Assembly: GCA_905221605.1 (NCBI GenBank)
Contig: CAJNDS010002710.1
Span: 116,027-180,026, forward strand
Length of the DNA stretch: 64,000 nucleotides
DNA from: Symbiodinium natans
Taxonomy: Eukaryota; Sar; Dinophyceae; Suessiales; Symbiodiniaceae
Direction: 5' to 3'
Made by a program: the position numbers and the translations under genes. Positions 30,693 through 41,300 of this stretch are shown here, in pieces; within the stretch, counting starts at the first letter, position 1; every line of letters begins with the position of its first letter. The notes under the pieces are model-generated. The model was not told where the DNA came from, made no database searches, and saw only the letters and a program-made list of their open reading frames with translations.

Positions 30693-31659
30693 TCTACCTA
30701 GCTGACATAGCTGCCTAGCTCAACCATCATTCCCGGCCCCACGGCTGGAAAAAAGAAATCGACAAAAAGCAGTCACATTGCACAAGTACGAGTATCTGCA
30801 GTCATGTAGAGCATGGCATGCTCCCCTGCGACTCTACTTCATTCTGTCGCCTCTCTTGTCTCTCTTGGCTCCCTCCTTCCCCTTTGCCCCTCCCTGCTCC
30901 ACCCCGAGGAGTCCGTCGGTTTGTCTGCGTTCGGTGTTTCTCCCTCAGCTCTCCATGGAAGCTCATTGAGGTGCCTCGGCCCAAGCCAAGCCGGTGCAAA
31001 GGCCACGAGCGCTGCGGCCGCAATGCGCGCGCAACGGCGCACGCAGCGACGCGCGCATGGGCGCACCATAAGAGAAAGTGTCGCACGGCGGGAACGCCAA
31101 CGGGTCTTGGACTGGGCTTTTCTGCTTGGACTTTCAGTGCTGGTCTCTCTGCAACGCGCATGGTGAAATTAAGAAGATGATCTGGCGCTCGTAGTCGTCA
31201 TGGATACTCATGGTATGGTCAGATCCGAGCCAACGGGAAGGAATCCACTGGCCGCTGCGAACTCGTGGGCTTGTTACTTGAAGATCTCAAGAACCCACAA
31301 CCTTCACGCATGAGCAGAGCAATGTTGAAAGTCGAGTGCGCCGCATCCAGGATGCAGCTGACATAGGGGAGAGGCGTTTACAAAACTCATCAGCGTCACC
31401 TTTTACTTTGAGCCAATAATGGAAAACTAACACCCTAACAATAGTAGAATAGGGCCCTTTAGAATAGTACTAATATATGGGCCCTTGGGCCCAATAAGAC
31501 TTTCTTATCAAGGAGGGTTTCTATTTCTTTTGCCCGTCCAAAAGGACACCAGATACATAACATACACTCACCAATACTAAAAAGGAACCTTATACACACT
31601 CACCAAGAACAGAAACATAAACCCTGCTTCATATGGGCCCAAGGGGGCAAGGGGGAAAA

Positions 31660-31682
31660 CCCTAAACCCTAAACCCTAAACC
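31660..31682 (-). repeat. Short telomeric insert with flanking duplication
   Basis: Three CCCTAAA units between two copies of AAGGGGGCAAGGGGG-type sequence (31641-31659 and 31683-31702). Confidence 0.85.
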
Positions 31683-31780
31683 GAAGGGGCAAGGGGGCAA
31701 AAAAAATGGCACCCGATAGCTGGCGGCACTTTTCAAGGGTGCCGAGCTCAGGCTGTCTTTCGCCGCCTGACGAATTCCAG

Positions 31781-31885
31781 GCTTTAGGGTTTAGGGTTTA
31801 GGGTTTGGGGTTTGGGGTTTGGGGTTTGGGGTTTGGGGTTTGGGGTTTGGGGTTTGGGGTTTAGGGTTTAGGGTTTAGCGTTTAG
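31781..31885 (+). repeat. Telomeric array with homogeneous TTTGGGG core
   Basis: Nine consecutive TTTGGGG units bracketed by TTTAGGG units. Confidence 0.95.
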
Positions 31886-31887
31886 AC

Positions 31888-32009
31888 CACCATGAAAACC
31901 CCGAAAGATGTCTTTGTTTTGATATTTTTGATATACTAGAACCCCAAATAGTAGGACGTAGGATCCCCTTAGAGTGAGGACCCCAATAGGGTACCCCTGA
32001 TATCGAAAA
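31888..32009. mobile_element. Diverged family 2-like element
   Basis: CCCCAAATAGTAGG, GATCCCCTTAGAG, GGACCCCAATAGGGTACCCC and GATATCGAAAAC match the family 2 layout but the ends are poor. Confidence 0.45.
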
Positions 32010-32019
32010 CGAAACGGAG

Positions 32020-32514
32020 ATGCCGAGATGCATCCTGCCGAACCCGGCCTGTCTAGACCGGATGGAGATGACCTTCTTGGCGCTAGGAAATGGAAATGGC
32101 CGTGGGAAGCCTGGCAAGCAACTGAAGGATGTCTCACAGCTGAGATCCGAAACTGGCGGCGTCGTCCGACGCGACATGTGCCAGAGCACGAAAGGAGGAA
32201 ACCAGCGCCGACCACAATCTTACCGTTGGTTAGCAGGGACTGAGGGAATTAGGGCCATATATGTATATATGTATATAAATGAATAAGGTATATACCCTTT
32301 AAGGGATTATATAGGGTACCTCATTCCCCCATTCCCTACTAACCAACAGTAAGCAATTCGGATCACTCAACATCCTGAAAGTTTGTTTGCCTCAGCGGGA
32401 CTCTCCTGGTGAATCCACTCATCCACACCTGCAAAGAGGCACACTCTCATTCCGCAAGGTCTCTGTCAGCTTGTCCGGGCCATGCCCGCGAAACCGTGAC
32501 ATGGAAAGCAGATA
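32020..32514 (+). other. Exon-like frame interrupted by a family 4 element
   Basis: ATG 32020 opens 66 codons (MPRCILPNPACLDRMEMTFL ... GGNQRRPQ) up to the element at 32219-32353. If the element and one CAAT copy are removed the frame continues FGSLNILKVCLPQRDSPGES through SFRKVSVSLSGPCPRNRDME to TAG 32512-32514, 48 more codons. The minus strand is open in part as well. Function unknown; either a gene with an introner or a broken copy. Confidence 0.4.
32219..32353. mobile_element. MITE-like element, family 4, with CAAT duplication
   Basis: CTTACCGTTGGTTAGCAGGG at the left and CCCTACTAACCAACAGTAAG at the right; CAAT at 32215-32218 and 32354-32357. TA-rich core and CCCTTTAAGGGATTATATAG. The element ends in AAG, so an AG acceptor sits at its boundary. 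Confidence 0.85.
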
Positions 32515-32800
32515 GTCGTCAGACTTGCAAGACCATTGCAGGCTTCGACATGCAGATGAGAAGACCCATCACGCCTTGTGGTGGAGGCGTGAGTTCTGCA
32601 TCCTTGCCGGCCACGTTGCGAGTAGAAAAGGAAAAATGGACTTTCAGGCGTTCTCTCTATGACGCCACGTTGTGCTTTCTAGCCTCCAGCAGCTATGCAG
32701 GAGAGGTTACTGACTGTTTGTATTGCAGGAGAGGCATTAGCCCGCATGGCTGCGGAACTTAACTGCTTCCTATGTCAATGCAAGAAACATACACTTCACC

Positions 32801-32855
32801 TAAACCCTAAACCCTAAACCCTAAACCCTTAAACCCTAAACCCTAAACCCTAAAC
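32801..32855 (-). repeat. Telomeric CCCTAAA array
   Basis: Eight units. Confidence 0.95.
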
Positions 32856-33039
32856 ATCCAAGTCTGCAGAGGTCCCTTCGGGCAGCTCTCATGGCACCTG
32901 CTCGGAGAACTCGGAGCTCTCCACGAGGCTCGGCTGCACAGGGAAGTGGCAATTCACTCTCTCGGCTGAAGGTGAGTGAATGCGGGTTGGTCCCCACGGT
33001 CCTAAAGCAAGGTCCCTGAGTCACGAGTCCTTTTGCTCG

Positions 33040-33115
33040 TAGGCAGGCTTACGACAGAAGGTGCCTCCAAATCGTCGTAGATGTCTTCCGCATTCTCGCA
33101 GTGTTCCTCGGATTG
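33040..33115 (-). other. Exon-like island with EDIYDDLE motif
   Basis: Minus strand reading QSEEHCENAEDIYDDLEAPS. A near match to EPEEDIYEDVED at about 34700 on the same strand, suggesting a duplicated exon series. Confidence 0.35.
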
Positions 33116-33594
33116 TCCCATAAACCCCAAACCCTAAACCCAAAACCCTAAATTCTTGGGCCAGGCGGAAGCTGGATCCCTCCTACTCCTGAGCAACTGC
33201 GAGGGCGTTGCTTGGCAAGAGGTTTTAACTTGGGGCCCCGCATGGTCTGGGCTCCCTTGTAAAAAGGGTTTAGGGTTTAGGCTGTTAAAGTTAGGGTTTA
33301 GGGTTTTAGAGTTTAGGGTTTAGGGTTTTAGAAACATGCTGTAGTTGCCCGACTACTCAGGGTGTGGGGCCTGTTCGGGGGGTCAGGGCCCTCTCTGGAA
33401 GACGAGCTTCTCTGGGAGGGGGCGCTAGTTTGCTAGGATCTTCGGCTTGCTCCTCAAACTCTGCTTCTCAAGCTTCTTAAAGAAGGGCCTTCAGGCTGCA
33501 GGTGGAGTACTTTACTCCAGGGCTTCTCCCAGCAAAGAATCCTCAAGGGGCAGCTCCTAATTTCTTGGAATGTGATGTGTCGATGACGGAATAT

Positions 33595-33702
33595 GGGGGG
33601 TTTACGAAACTCGGGGACCCGAATATGGACCCCCCAAATAGTAGGATTCCCTTGAAAAAAGGGAAGGACCCCAACAAGGTACCCCCAAATTTCGGAAACC
33701 CC
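33595..33702. mobile_element. MITE-like element, family 2
   Basis: GGGGGGTTTACGAAACTCGG at the left and AATTTCGGAAACCCC at the right. A second, unrelated element follows within 10 bp. Confidence 0.75.
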
Positions 33703-33710
33703 GATACTAG

Positions 33711-33824
33711 GGGATAGGATTAGGGGGACCCTTGGGGATATAGACCCTCTGAATAAGGTCCCTGTTTAAGAGAGCCAGAAGAGGGTTAAGAAGGGATTCC
33801 CTTGTAAGGGTCCCCCTTATCCTA
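33711..33824. mobile_element. Inverted-repeat element with CTAGG duplication
   Basis: GATAGGATTAGGGGGACCCT at the left and AAGGGTCCCCCTTATCCTAC at the right; CTAGG at 33707-33711 and 33826-33830. It was probably inserted beside or into the flank of the previous element. Confidence 0.75.
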
Positions 33825-33839
33825 CCTAGGAGATATAGG

Positions 33840-33925
33840 ACGATGGCAAAGCCGAGCCAAGGCTCCATGACCCGCTTATGCTTGTGCACCTTGGCAGAGG
33901 CAGGCCTCGGCAAAGATGTCTCTTC
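33840..33925 (-). other. Exon-like island with RPASAKVHKHKRV
   Basis: Minus strand reading PRPASAKVHKHKRVMEPWLG then FAIVLYLLG. It resembles RRPASAKISKHKRVAAARLP at about 34905-34980, again on the minus strand. Confidence 0.35.
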
Positions 33926-33928
33926 TAG

Positions 33929-34021
33929 GGTTTAGGGTTTAGGGTTTAGGGTTTAGGGTTTAGGGTTTAGGGTTTAGGGTTTAGGGTTTAGGGTTTAGGG
34001 TTTAGGGTTTAGGGTTTAGGG
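33929..34021 (+). repeat. Telomeric TTTAGGG array
   Basis: About thirteen units. TGTCTCTT occurs on both sides (33918 and 34028), possibly a target duplication. Confidence 0.95.
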
Positions 34022-34077
34022 CAAACTGTCTCTTTGAAGAGACAACTGGAGGCTGCTGACCACATCACACCATAGTT

Positions 34078-34140
34078 GGGGGTTTCCGAACTTAGGGGTA
34101 CATTCTTGGGGTCCTTAATATAAGGGGATCCTCCCCATGT
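34078..34140. mobile_element. Family 2 element, left part only
   Basis: GGGGGTTTCCGAACTTAGGG, TTCTTGGGGTCCTTA and GGGGATCCT match the family; the right half is missing. Confidence 0.55.
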
Positions 34141-34427
34141 CACCTTTGAGCATGCATGCAGATAGGCACCTCCTTGCGCGGTGGTGCCTCACCTGCCACG
34201 CAACGACCATGTGTGGGATGTGATATTTAAAGCATCCCAAAGACAGTGCGCAGCCATCCTTGCTTCTGCAGCTTTAGGGTTTAGGGTTTAGGGTGTAGGG
34301 TTTAGGGTTTAGGGCCTTAGGGAAAGAAGGCACTCCGCCTCTCTCCATGTGGCCATAGCACTTCCCCTCGCCTCGGGGGGCACGTTGACGGGACGCTCAG
34401 TCTCCGGAGCCTGCTCAGGGAGAGTGC

Positions 34428-34467
34428 CCCTAAAGCCTAAACCCTAAACCCTAAACCCTAAACCCTA
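34428..34467 (-). repeat. Short telomeric insert with 7-bp flanking duplication
   Basis: Four to five CCCTAAA units between AGAGTGC at 34421-34427 and AGAGTGC at 34468-34474. Confidence 0.9.
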
Positions 34468-34499
34468 AGAGTGCGACTCCTGATCTGCCAAACATCTGC

Positions 34500-34730
34500 C
34501 TTGCCTGTGCCTCCGCAGAGAAGCTGGGAGCGCTCTCACGATCCATGTGAGCACCCTGGAAGCATGCAGGCTTTTGATGCAGTCATGCAAGATGTCAAGG
34601 GCTCTCTGCTGACCATCCGGGCGCCGCAAGAAACGTGTAGCACTCAACTCCTGTGCAGTCCTCAACATCCTCGTAGATGTCCTCTTCCGGCTCCTGAGCA
34701 GTCAGACTCAGACGACAGCAACAGGAGACC
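34500..34730 (-). other. Exon-like islands EPEEDIYEDVED and ALDILHDCIKSLH
   Basis: The minus strand near 34700 reads LTAQEPEEDIYEDVEDCTGV; about 30 nt further the strong frame shifts to ELSATRFLRRPDGQQRALDI then LHDCIKSLHAS, down to about 34555. The frame change suggests a small intron or a frameshift. Acidic EDIYEDVE recurs at 33040-33115. Confidence 0.35.
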
Positions 34731-34904
34731 TGATTCACAGGGCCAGAGCAGTCTACCGGTGTGCGCAGTACGCACGGACAGTGTGTGGAGGGCTGCAGGA
34801 GCCCGATTTCTTGGCTTGCATCTGCTCTAACCCTGCTTTACTTGTTGTAGAGGGACTCAAATGGCACCAAGAGCATAGTCATGGAAAAAGTTGACTTTTC
34901 AACC

Positions 34905-34985
34905 TTTCATGTGCTCTGGCAGGCGAGCAGCGGCCACTCGCTTGTGCTTGGAGATCTTGGCCGATGCCGGCCTTCGCACCAGACG
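34905..34985 (-). other. Exon-like island RRPASAKISKHKRV
   Basis: Minus strand reading DRLVRRPASAKISKHKRVAA then ARLP, a basic segment directly next to a telomeric array. Paired with the related island at 33840-33925. Confidence 0.35.
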
Positions 34986-34998
34986 GTCCAAGATGCAA

Positions 34999-35153
34999 GG
35001 GTTTAGGGTTTAGGGTTTAGGGTTTAGGGTTTAGGGTTTAGGGTTTAGGGTTTAGGGTTAGGGTTTAGGGTTTAGGGTTTAGGGTTTAGGGTTTAGGGTT
35101 TAGGGTTTAGGGTTTAGGGTTTAGGGTTTAGGGTTTAGGGTTTAGGGTTTAGA
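34999..35153 (+). repeat. Telomeric TTTAGGG array
   Basis: About 22 units. Confidence 0.97.
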
Positions 35154-35277
35154 TGTCAAAACCCGGTCTCAAAGATTCGGCAAAGACGGACAAGTTGAGC
35201 GTGGAAACTCCCGCGGACTCCCTTCTCCAGCGTCGTACCGACTGACCAGTACCCGAAGACTCACAACTTAAGCCCCT

Positions 35278-35500
35278 ATGGTCAGGGCCGCTGAGCTCCC
35301 TTTGCTGGACCTTGCCATTGACAGCCCCATGTCAAGCCCGGCCTTCGAGCCCGCTGAGCCGGAGCCTGGGGGTGCACTCCGTGCACGGCTGCCGCGGCTG
35401 TCTGAGGTTCCTGAGTTGCCCGAGATGCCTGAGTTGCCCGAGGCTGAAGATGCGGCGCTGCGTGTGCAGCAGGCTGCACCTTCCGGGATGTGCGCGTGCG
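35278..35500 (+). other. Possible coding exon, acidic Pro/Glu-rich
   Basis: ATG 35278 opens MVRAAELPLLDLAIDSPMSS, then LSEVPELPEMPELPEAEDAA, until the frame enters the GT/TGCG repeat. Low complexity but not repeat-derived. The opposite strand is open too, so this is weak. Confidence 0.2.
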
Positions 35501-35504
35501 AGTG

Positions 35505-35790
<286 letters not shown>

Positions 35791-36059
35791 TCTCGAGCCT
35801 TGGGTCCCGACAACAGTGAACCGGAACGCGATAATATAAAGCCAGCATGATCGCAGAGCTCGCAGCAAGGAACCTGCCTGTGCTTTCATCTTTGCTTCCG
35901 CCTGCTCGGCGTTTTTCGCCGTGCTGGGCGCAATGCGATGATAAGGAAGGTTTGCCTGGATCAAGGCAGGCAAAAAGCGGAAGACGCCACCGCGCTGGCC
36001 AGGCCTTCTCACGCTCTTCCAAGGGGTGTCGGAGGCGAAGGCCTGTGCTCAGCAAGGTG

Positions 36060-36286
36060 AAGAGAAAAAGAGAAAATCGGCCTTCTGACTCAAGGATGCT
36101 AAAAACGCCCTTCAGAGCTTCTGCCTCCGGTTGGCAGGGGACAGCGGTAGCTTGGCCTGCGCGTTCAGGCAAAGCTTCGTTCACTGCTTCATTTGCTGCC
36201 CTCAGCAGTGATGGCTGAGCCCACAGCCGCTCACTGTCGTTGAAGAAAGAGCCCTGTGGCCCAAGAGGCACGTCTGATTGAGCCAT
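36060..36286 (-). other. Possible first exon, minus strand
   Basis: ATG 36284-36286 opens MAQSDVPLGPQGSFFNDSER, LWAQPSLLRAANEAVNEALP and on to about 36060 before low-complexity sequence. Composition is protein-like. No family recognised; the + strand is also open. Confidence 0.25.
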
Positions 36287-36457
36287 GGGGTGAGGGCCAG
36301 TTCCAATCTTGCAAGATGTAGCATATTATGGCAAACAGGAACCAGGACACAACTACCCGTTTACGTGCCCGTCATGGACCCGGCCATAGGCTGCCCGTTA
36401 TCTGAATCATGCCTCCGGGGATGCATCTGACATGCTCCATCCTTAGCGGAATATGGG

Positions 36458-36466
36458 GAAGAGAGA

Positions 36467-36497
<31 letters not shown>

Positions 36498-36552
36498 GGT
36501 GAGAGTGAGAGAGAGAGAGAGAGAGAGAATGAGAATGGTGGGGGGGGGGGGG
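36458..36552. repeat. (GA)n followed by a G run
   Basis: GAGA repeats then about 16 G. Confidence 0.95.
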
Positions 36553-36772
36553 CATTTTCACGCGCCCTCCGAGAAGTTCTCCAAAGACTATCTGATAAAG
36601 CCCCTAAACCCTAACCCTATACACCCTATACACCCTAAACCCTAAACTTTTGCTGACTCAGCGGCTTGGAACAGGACCAGACGAACTCGAGCGAGCGGAA
36701 CGAACTGCACCTTAGGAGTCTCTCAGGATTGCCCCACATTCTGTTCTCAACTCGATGTTAAAGGTCTGACAA

Positions 36773-36885
36773 GTTTAGGGTTTAGGGTTTAGGGTTTAGG
36801 GTTTAGGGTTTAGGGTTTAGGGTTTAGGGTTTAGGGTCGGTTTAGGGTTTACGGTCTAGGGTCTAGGGTTTAGGGTTTAGGGTAG
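36773..36885 (+). repeat. Telomeric TTTAGGG array
   Basis: Nine units, a short break and a further degenerate stretch. Confidence 0.95.
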
Positions 36886-37697
36886 CCATCTGAAGCCACT
36901 GAAGGCCCTGGCTCCGCGACGCGGAGGAAGGCCTGGCCAAGCCGATTGGCAAGCCAGATGCTGGCCACGCGCGGTTCCAGCAAAGTCAGTTGAAGCTTAC
37001 TTCGCGCTTTTCTGTCGTTTGCTTACTTCATGCAACTTAGAACCATGACAGAATGTGCTCTTTTGCTTCATTCATGTAACTTAGAACCATGACAGACTTT
37101 GACAGACTTCCCACCCCCGTTGCCTTGCGGAGGACGGCCGAGCCCCTGAGGAGCCTTGGGCGCCTTCGTTGCTTTTCAACCGAGCGAACAAGGTGCCAAG
37201 CGTGCAGTCTCTCATTTACAGATGCAGCTCAGATGCGACATACTGTCATGCTACATATGTGGGCTGGACCCATTCTATTTCACGGCAAGCTTTGGTTTAG
37301 CCCGCAACCCTGATCTTAGTGAAGGTTCACTACTTTCTTGTTGTCTCATCCTCTGCCTCTCTCTCTCTCTCGCTCTCTCCCTCTCCCTGTGCAGCATGTT
37401 GCGACACGGGTGCATCTCAGCAACTGGGAGACAAGTCCAGCACGAATCTGGGTACATGTTACTACATGCTGGCGCAAACTGCGCATCTTAATCGCCTGCC
37501 TCGGCGGGCACTGCTGCGAGGCTTCGGCGCATAGGCCGGGTAGCCCTCAGACCCAAGGCGACGCAAGGCGAGGGATACAAGGGTTACATTGACGCAGTCT
37601 CGGCTGTGGCGTCCATAAGATCGTAGCACGGCAGCGTGGCTCTACCATGCCCTACCTCTACCCGAAGGAAGTTTCCAGACAATCAGAACGCCCTGTG

Positions 37698-37755
37698 AAC
37701 CCCTAAACCCTAACCCCTAAACATCCCTAAACCCTAAACCCTAAACCCTAAACAC
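37698..37755 (-). repeat. Telomeric CCCTAAA array
   Basis: Irregular CCCTAAA units with spacing changes. Confidence 0.9.
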
Positions 37756-37811
37756 ATCATCCCTCGTCCCTTGCCCTCACTTGCCTTCCCAACTGCCCGG
37801 CTGGGTTGCGA

Positions 37812-38090
37812 GTAGGAGCTGGAGGAAGCCTTGACAGCAAAGTTGGAAAGGCTTGAACCGTTCATGCTGGGATGTTCCCCCTTACACTAACAGCCCGTAA
37901 GGGGGTAGGGGGGTACTCTGATCCCTATGAAGGACTTGTTAGTATAAGGGTGAACATCCCAGCGTTCACGTTCATGCTACCTGTATGTTCCAGCAAAAAC
38001 TCTGCGCCAACTCCAATTGCGGCGGGTCGCCACAGACTTCGGCACCAACAGCTTGTCACGAATCCATTCCTCCATATCCACTTGGGGTTT
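37812..38090 (+). other. Exon-like frame interrupted by a family 1 element
   Basis: After GCGAGTAG the frame reads ELEEALTAKLERLEPFML up to 37868. Removing the element at 37869-37960 and the duplicated GTTCATGCT, it continues PVCSSKNSAPTPIAAGRHRL then RHQQLVTNPFLHIHLG into a telomeric array. Either choice of duplication copy keeps the frame. No family recognised. Confidence 0.35.
37869..37960. mobile_element. MITE-like element, family 1, with GTTCATGCT duplication
   Basis: GGGATGTTCCCCCTTACACT at the left and AGTATAAGGGTGAACATCCC at the right. Direct repeats GTTCATGCT at 37860-37868 and 37970-37978, with an extra GCGTTCACG between the element and the right copy. Confidence 0.85.
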
Positions 38091-38162
38091 AGGGCTTAGG
38101 GCTTAGGGCTTAGGGTTTAGGGTTTAGGGTTTAGGGTTTGGGGTTTAGGGTTTAGGGTTTCA
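38083..38162 (+). repeat. Telomeric TTTAGGG array
   Basis: Starts with GCTTAGG variant units then TTTAGGG. Confidence 0.95.
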
Positions 38163-38405
38163 GGGATGGCCCGCATTGGCACCCATTGCACAAACATTCC
38201 ATGTCAGTGCAACTCCCTGAATGTCTACCAACTGGCACTGAACATCCCTGCACGAGTCTCCTTGGACAAAGGCTCAGCGCTTGAATGCGGGGACGCCTGA
38301 GCCAGATTGCCGCTGCACATCTGCATCACATGAAACAGGTGGCTGGAGCTCTACATTCGAAGTGCCTTGTAGGACAGGATCTCGATCAATTCCTTGCAAA
38401 AGAGG

Positions 38406-38640
38406 GTAAACCTAAACCCTAAACCCCAAACCCCAAACCCCAAACCCTAAACCCAAACTCTAAACCCTAAACCCTCAACCCTAAACCCTAATTAAGCCCT
38501 AAACCCTAAACCCTAAATCCTAAACCTAAACCCTAAACCCTAAACCCTAAACCCTAAACCCTGAACCCTGAACCCTGAACCCTGAACCCTGAACCCTAAA
38601 CCACCCTAACCCTAAACCCTAAACCCTAAAACCCAAGGGC
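38406..38640 (-). repeat. Telomeric array with CCCCAAA and CCCTGAA variant blocks
   Basis: C-strand array of about 235 bp; runs of CCCCAAA near 38420 and CCCTGAA near 38565 are locally homogeneous. Confidence 0.95.
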
Positions 38641-38739
38641 TAAGCTTAAAGGGTCCTCCCTACGTGGCCTTGTCGGGCACCGGCGGAAGCGGTGGGATGG
38701 CAGAAGGGACCTGTGTGGCTTTGGGCTTCCGCAGAGTAG

Positions 38740-38846
38740 GAGTTAGGGTTTAGGGTTAAGGGTTAAGGGTTAAGGGTTAAGGGTTAAGGGTTTAGGGTTT
38801 AGGGTTTAGGGTTTAGGGTGAGGGTGTAGGGTTTAGGGTTTAGGGT
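38740..38846 (+). repeat. Telomeric array with TTAAGGG variant block
   Basis: Six consecutive TTAAGGG units followed by TTTAGGG units. Confidence 0.95.
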
Positions 38847-39526
38847 AACTTGGAATGTCCTCGCGCGCACCTGCAACTGGAGCTGCCCAATGCCATCGAG
38901 CTCGAAGTAGGAGGCGTCCAGAAGGCATAGAAGGAACCTTGCAACCGGTTACCCATTGCGCCCACTGCAGTTGCTATCGCGTTTAGAGACAGACATTTAA
39001 GTAAATCATAGCCACGCGCAGGCTTGCTTGCATCTCCGAAACCACACTGCCGACCGTATCGGCAACGCCTAGACGCACAAGAACCATTATGCTCGAACGG
39101 CCGATCGGCATCGATCGGCATCGATCGGCACTCTTCAGACATAAGATTTGCTCATGATTCATGAGCATGATTGGTTCATGGCGAGGAGCGTCGCTTCAAA
39201 CATTTTGGCTGCAGAGCGCTGCCGCTCCCATCTCGTCAACCGATACTGCTAATGTGACACAGCACACTTTCCACATGTCCATCCTCAATCGAGTGCACCT
39301 CCACCCATGGGGCCCCTGCACCCTCAGTGCGTCGGCATCGGCCAGCGACGCCTGGCGACTCCTTGTGAAGAAGCAATCCCTGACCTTCTCCCACAGTTCC
39401 CTTCGCCAGCATGCCCCCGTGTGTCCCCATCTCACTCAGACCCCAGCCGCGACAAGCGCTGCCACCAGCTGTCGAACATGACCTGGCCGACTGTCCGGAC
39501 AAGGCCCTTCTCTGCCCCATGGGCAT

Positions 39527-39832
39527 GTTTAGGGTTAGGGTTTAGGGTTTAGGGTTTAGGGTTTAGGGTTTAGGGTTTAGGGTTTAGGGTTTAGGGTTTA
39601 GGGTTTAGGGTTTAGGGTTTAGGGTTTAGGGTTTAGGGTTTAGGGTTTAGGGTTTAGGGTTTAGGGGTTAGGTTTTAGGGTTTAGGGTTTAGGGTTTAGG
39701 GTTTAGGGTTTAGGGTTTAGGGTTTAGGGTTTAGGGTTTAGGGTTTAGGGTTTAGGGTTTAGGGTTTAGGGTTTAGGGTTTAGGGTTTAGGGTTTAGGGT
39801 TAGGGTTTAGGGTTTAGGGGTTTCGGGTAAGA
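39527..39832 (+). repeat. Telomeric TTTAGGG array (about 305 bp)
   Basis: More than 40 units, second longest array in the window. Confidence 0.97.
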
Positions 39833-40386
39833 TCCAAAAGCTGGAATACCTAACCCCCCGTAGCCGACATGGGTCCGGGAGCAGGCGTGCATCAGGACCA
39901 GGGGGCATTTAAGACCGACCATCGGAGCCGGACACCAAATTCCCACCCACCCCCCCAACCGGGCTTGTTGTTTCTGGTTTTGCCACTCCCACATTTGGGG
40001 GTTCGTGTTTTGCCACTCCCACACAGCAGGCTTCACTCCCGCGATCTCCGGCTCGGGTCGCATACCGTTAAAACTATTTCGTAGCTTGGGTGGGTGCTCT
40101 CTCTCTCTCTCTCTCTCTCTCTGTCTGTCTGTGTCTCTCTTTATGGACAGCGCCGGAGGAAAGTGCCCGCGCTTGCATGCGCTGTGTATGCAGGACGATG
40201 CAGGACGCCAATGCTTGGCTGCTCCTGAGATTTCGATGCACAATGCTTTAGACGCACAGCGCAACCCTAAACCATAAACCCTAAACAGTCATGCTGTAGA
40301 TGTACATGTTGCACAACTTCCTGGGCAGGGACCCCAGCATAGTTCACACCTCGACTGTTAAACGAGGCTGCATAGACATGTGGGCG

Positions 40387-40476
40387 GTTGTCCAAATTAT
40401 GGTCCCTTTTGGGGTACCGTAAATATTAGGTGCCGTCGTATAATAGGGATCCAAAAAGGGACCATAATTTGACAAC
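40387..40476. mobile_element. Inverted-repeat element with 10-bp duplication
   Basis: GTTGTCCAAATTATGGTCCC at the left and GGGACCATAATTTGACAAC at the right. Flanks CATGTGGGCG (40377-40386) and CATGTAGGCG (40477-40486). About 90 bp, non-coding. Confidence 0.85.
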
Positions 40477-41189
40477 CATGTAGGCGTGCGATTTTCCTTT
40501 TGCACGATGTATGAGAGATGTCTGGGAGCAAAAGCTCCGGTCTGGTGACGCTGAGCTGTGCGTCATCGGTCACCTAACGCAAGTACTGCGCAAACTGGGC
40601 CTCTCTAAGAGCGTCTTGGAGATGTTGACGGCCCTTCGGCCCTTGGGGGGTGCAAGAAGTTGAAGAGTAGTTGAATTCAAGGACGGGCCGGGCCGGCAAA
40701 AGCTCAAGATCACGCAAGCATTTTGCTGTTGAACTCGAGAGGAACGGAGCATGAGTAACCAGTGTATCATACCTGGTGTAATTTCTATACACACGTGCAG
40801 GACGTGCAGGGTGATGAAGCAACTGCCGGAGAGGCTGCCTTTTTCTGTGGCAGTCATACGAACAAAGGGCACTTCAGGAAGACATCCCTGTAGAGATCTC
40901 CGGACGTCTATGGGTCTAAGGACTCTAGAGTAGAGAGGCTGTGCGTGGGCCAAGCTTGCAACAACATTTAGCTTCAGAGCTACTTGGCTGCACTCAGGAG
41001 GGTAGCTATAAATTAAACTTCTAGCTGCCTTCATAAGAAACCCAATAAACCCAAAAAAGGTAAGGATCTAAAGTTACAGCAAAGTACCACAAAGGCTAGG
41101 GCCACCTCCACTACTGCTTCTACCAACACGACCCCCCTTGAACGATCGTATCAGCACTCGTCGTCTTGTTGGTGTGCGTCTTCTTATGT

Positions 41190-41300
41190 ACCCCAAACCC
41201 TAAACCCTAAACCCTAGACCCTAAACCCTAAACCCTAAACCCCAAACCCCAAACCCTAAACCCGAAACCCCAAACCCTAAACCCTAAACCCTAAACCCTG
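41190..41300 (-). repeat. Telomeric CCCTAAA/CCCCAAA array
   Basis: About 110 bp; TGTAC borders it on both sides. Confidence 0.95.
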
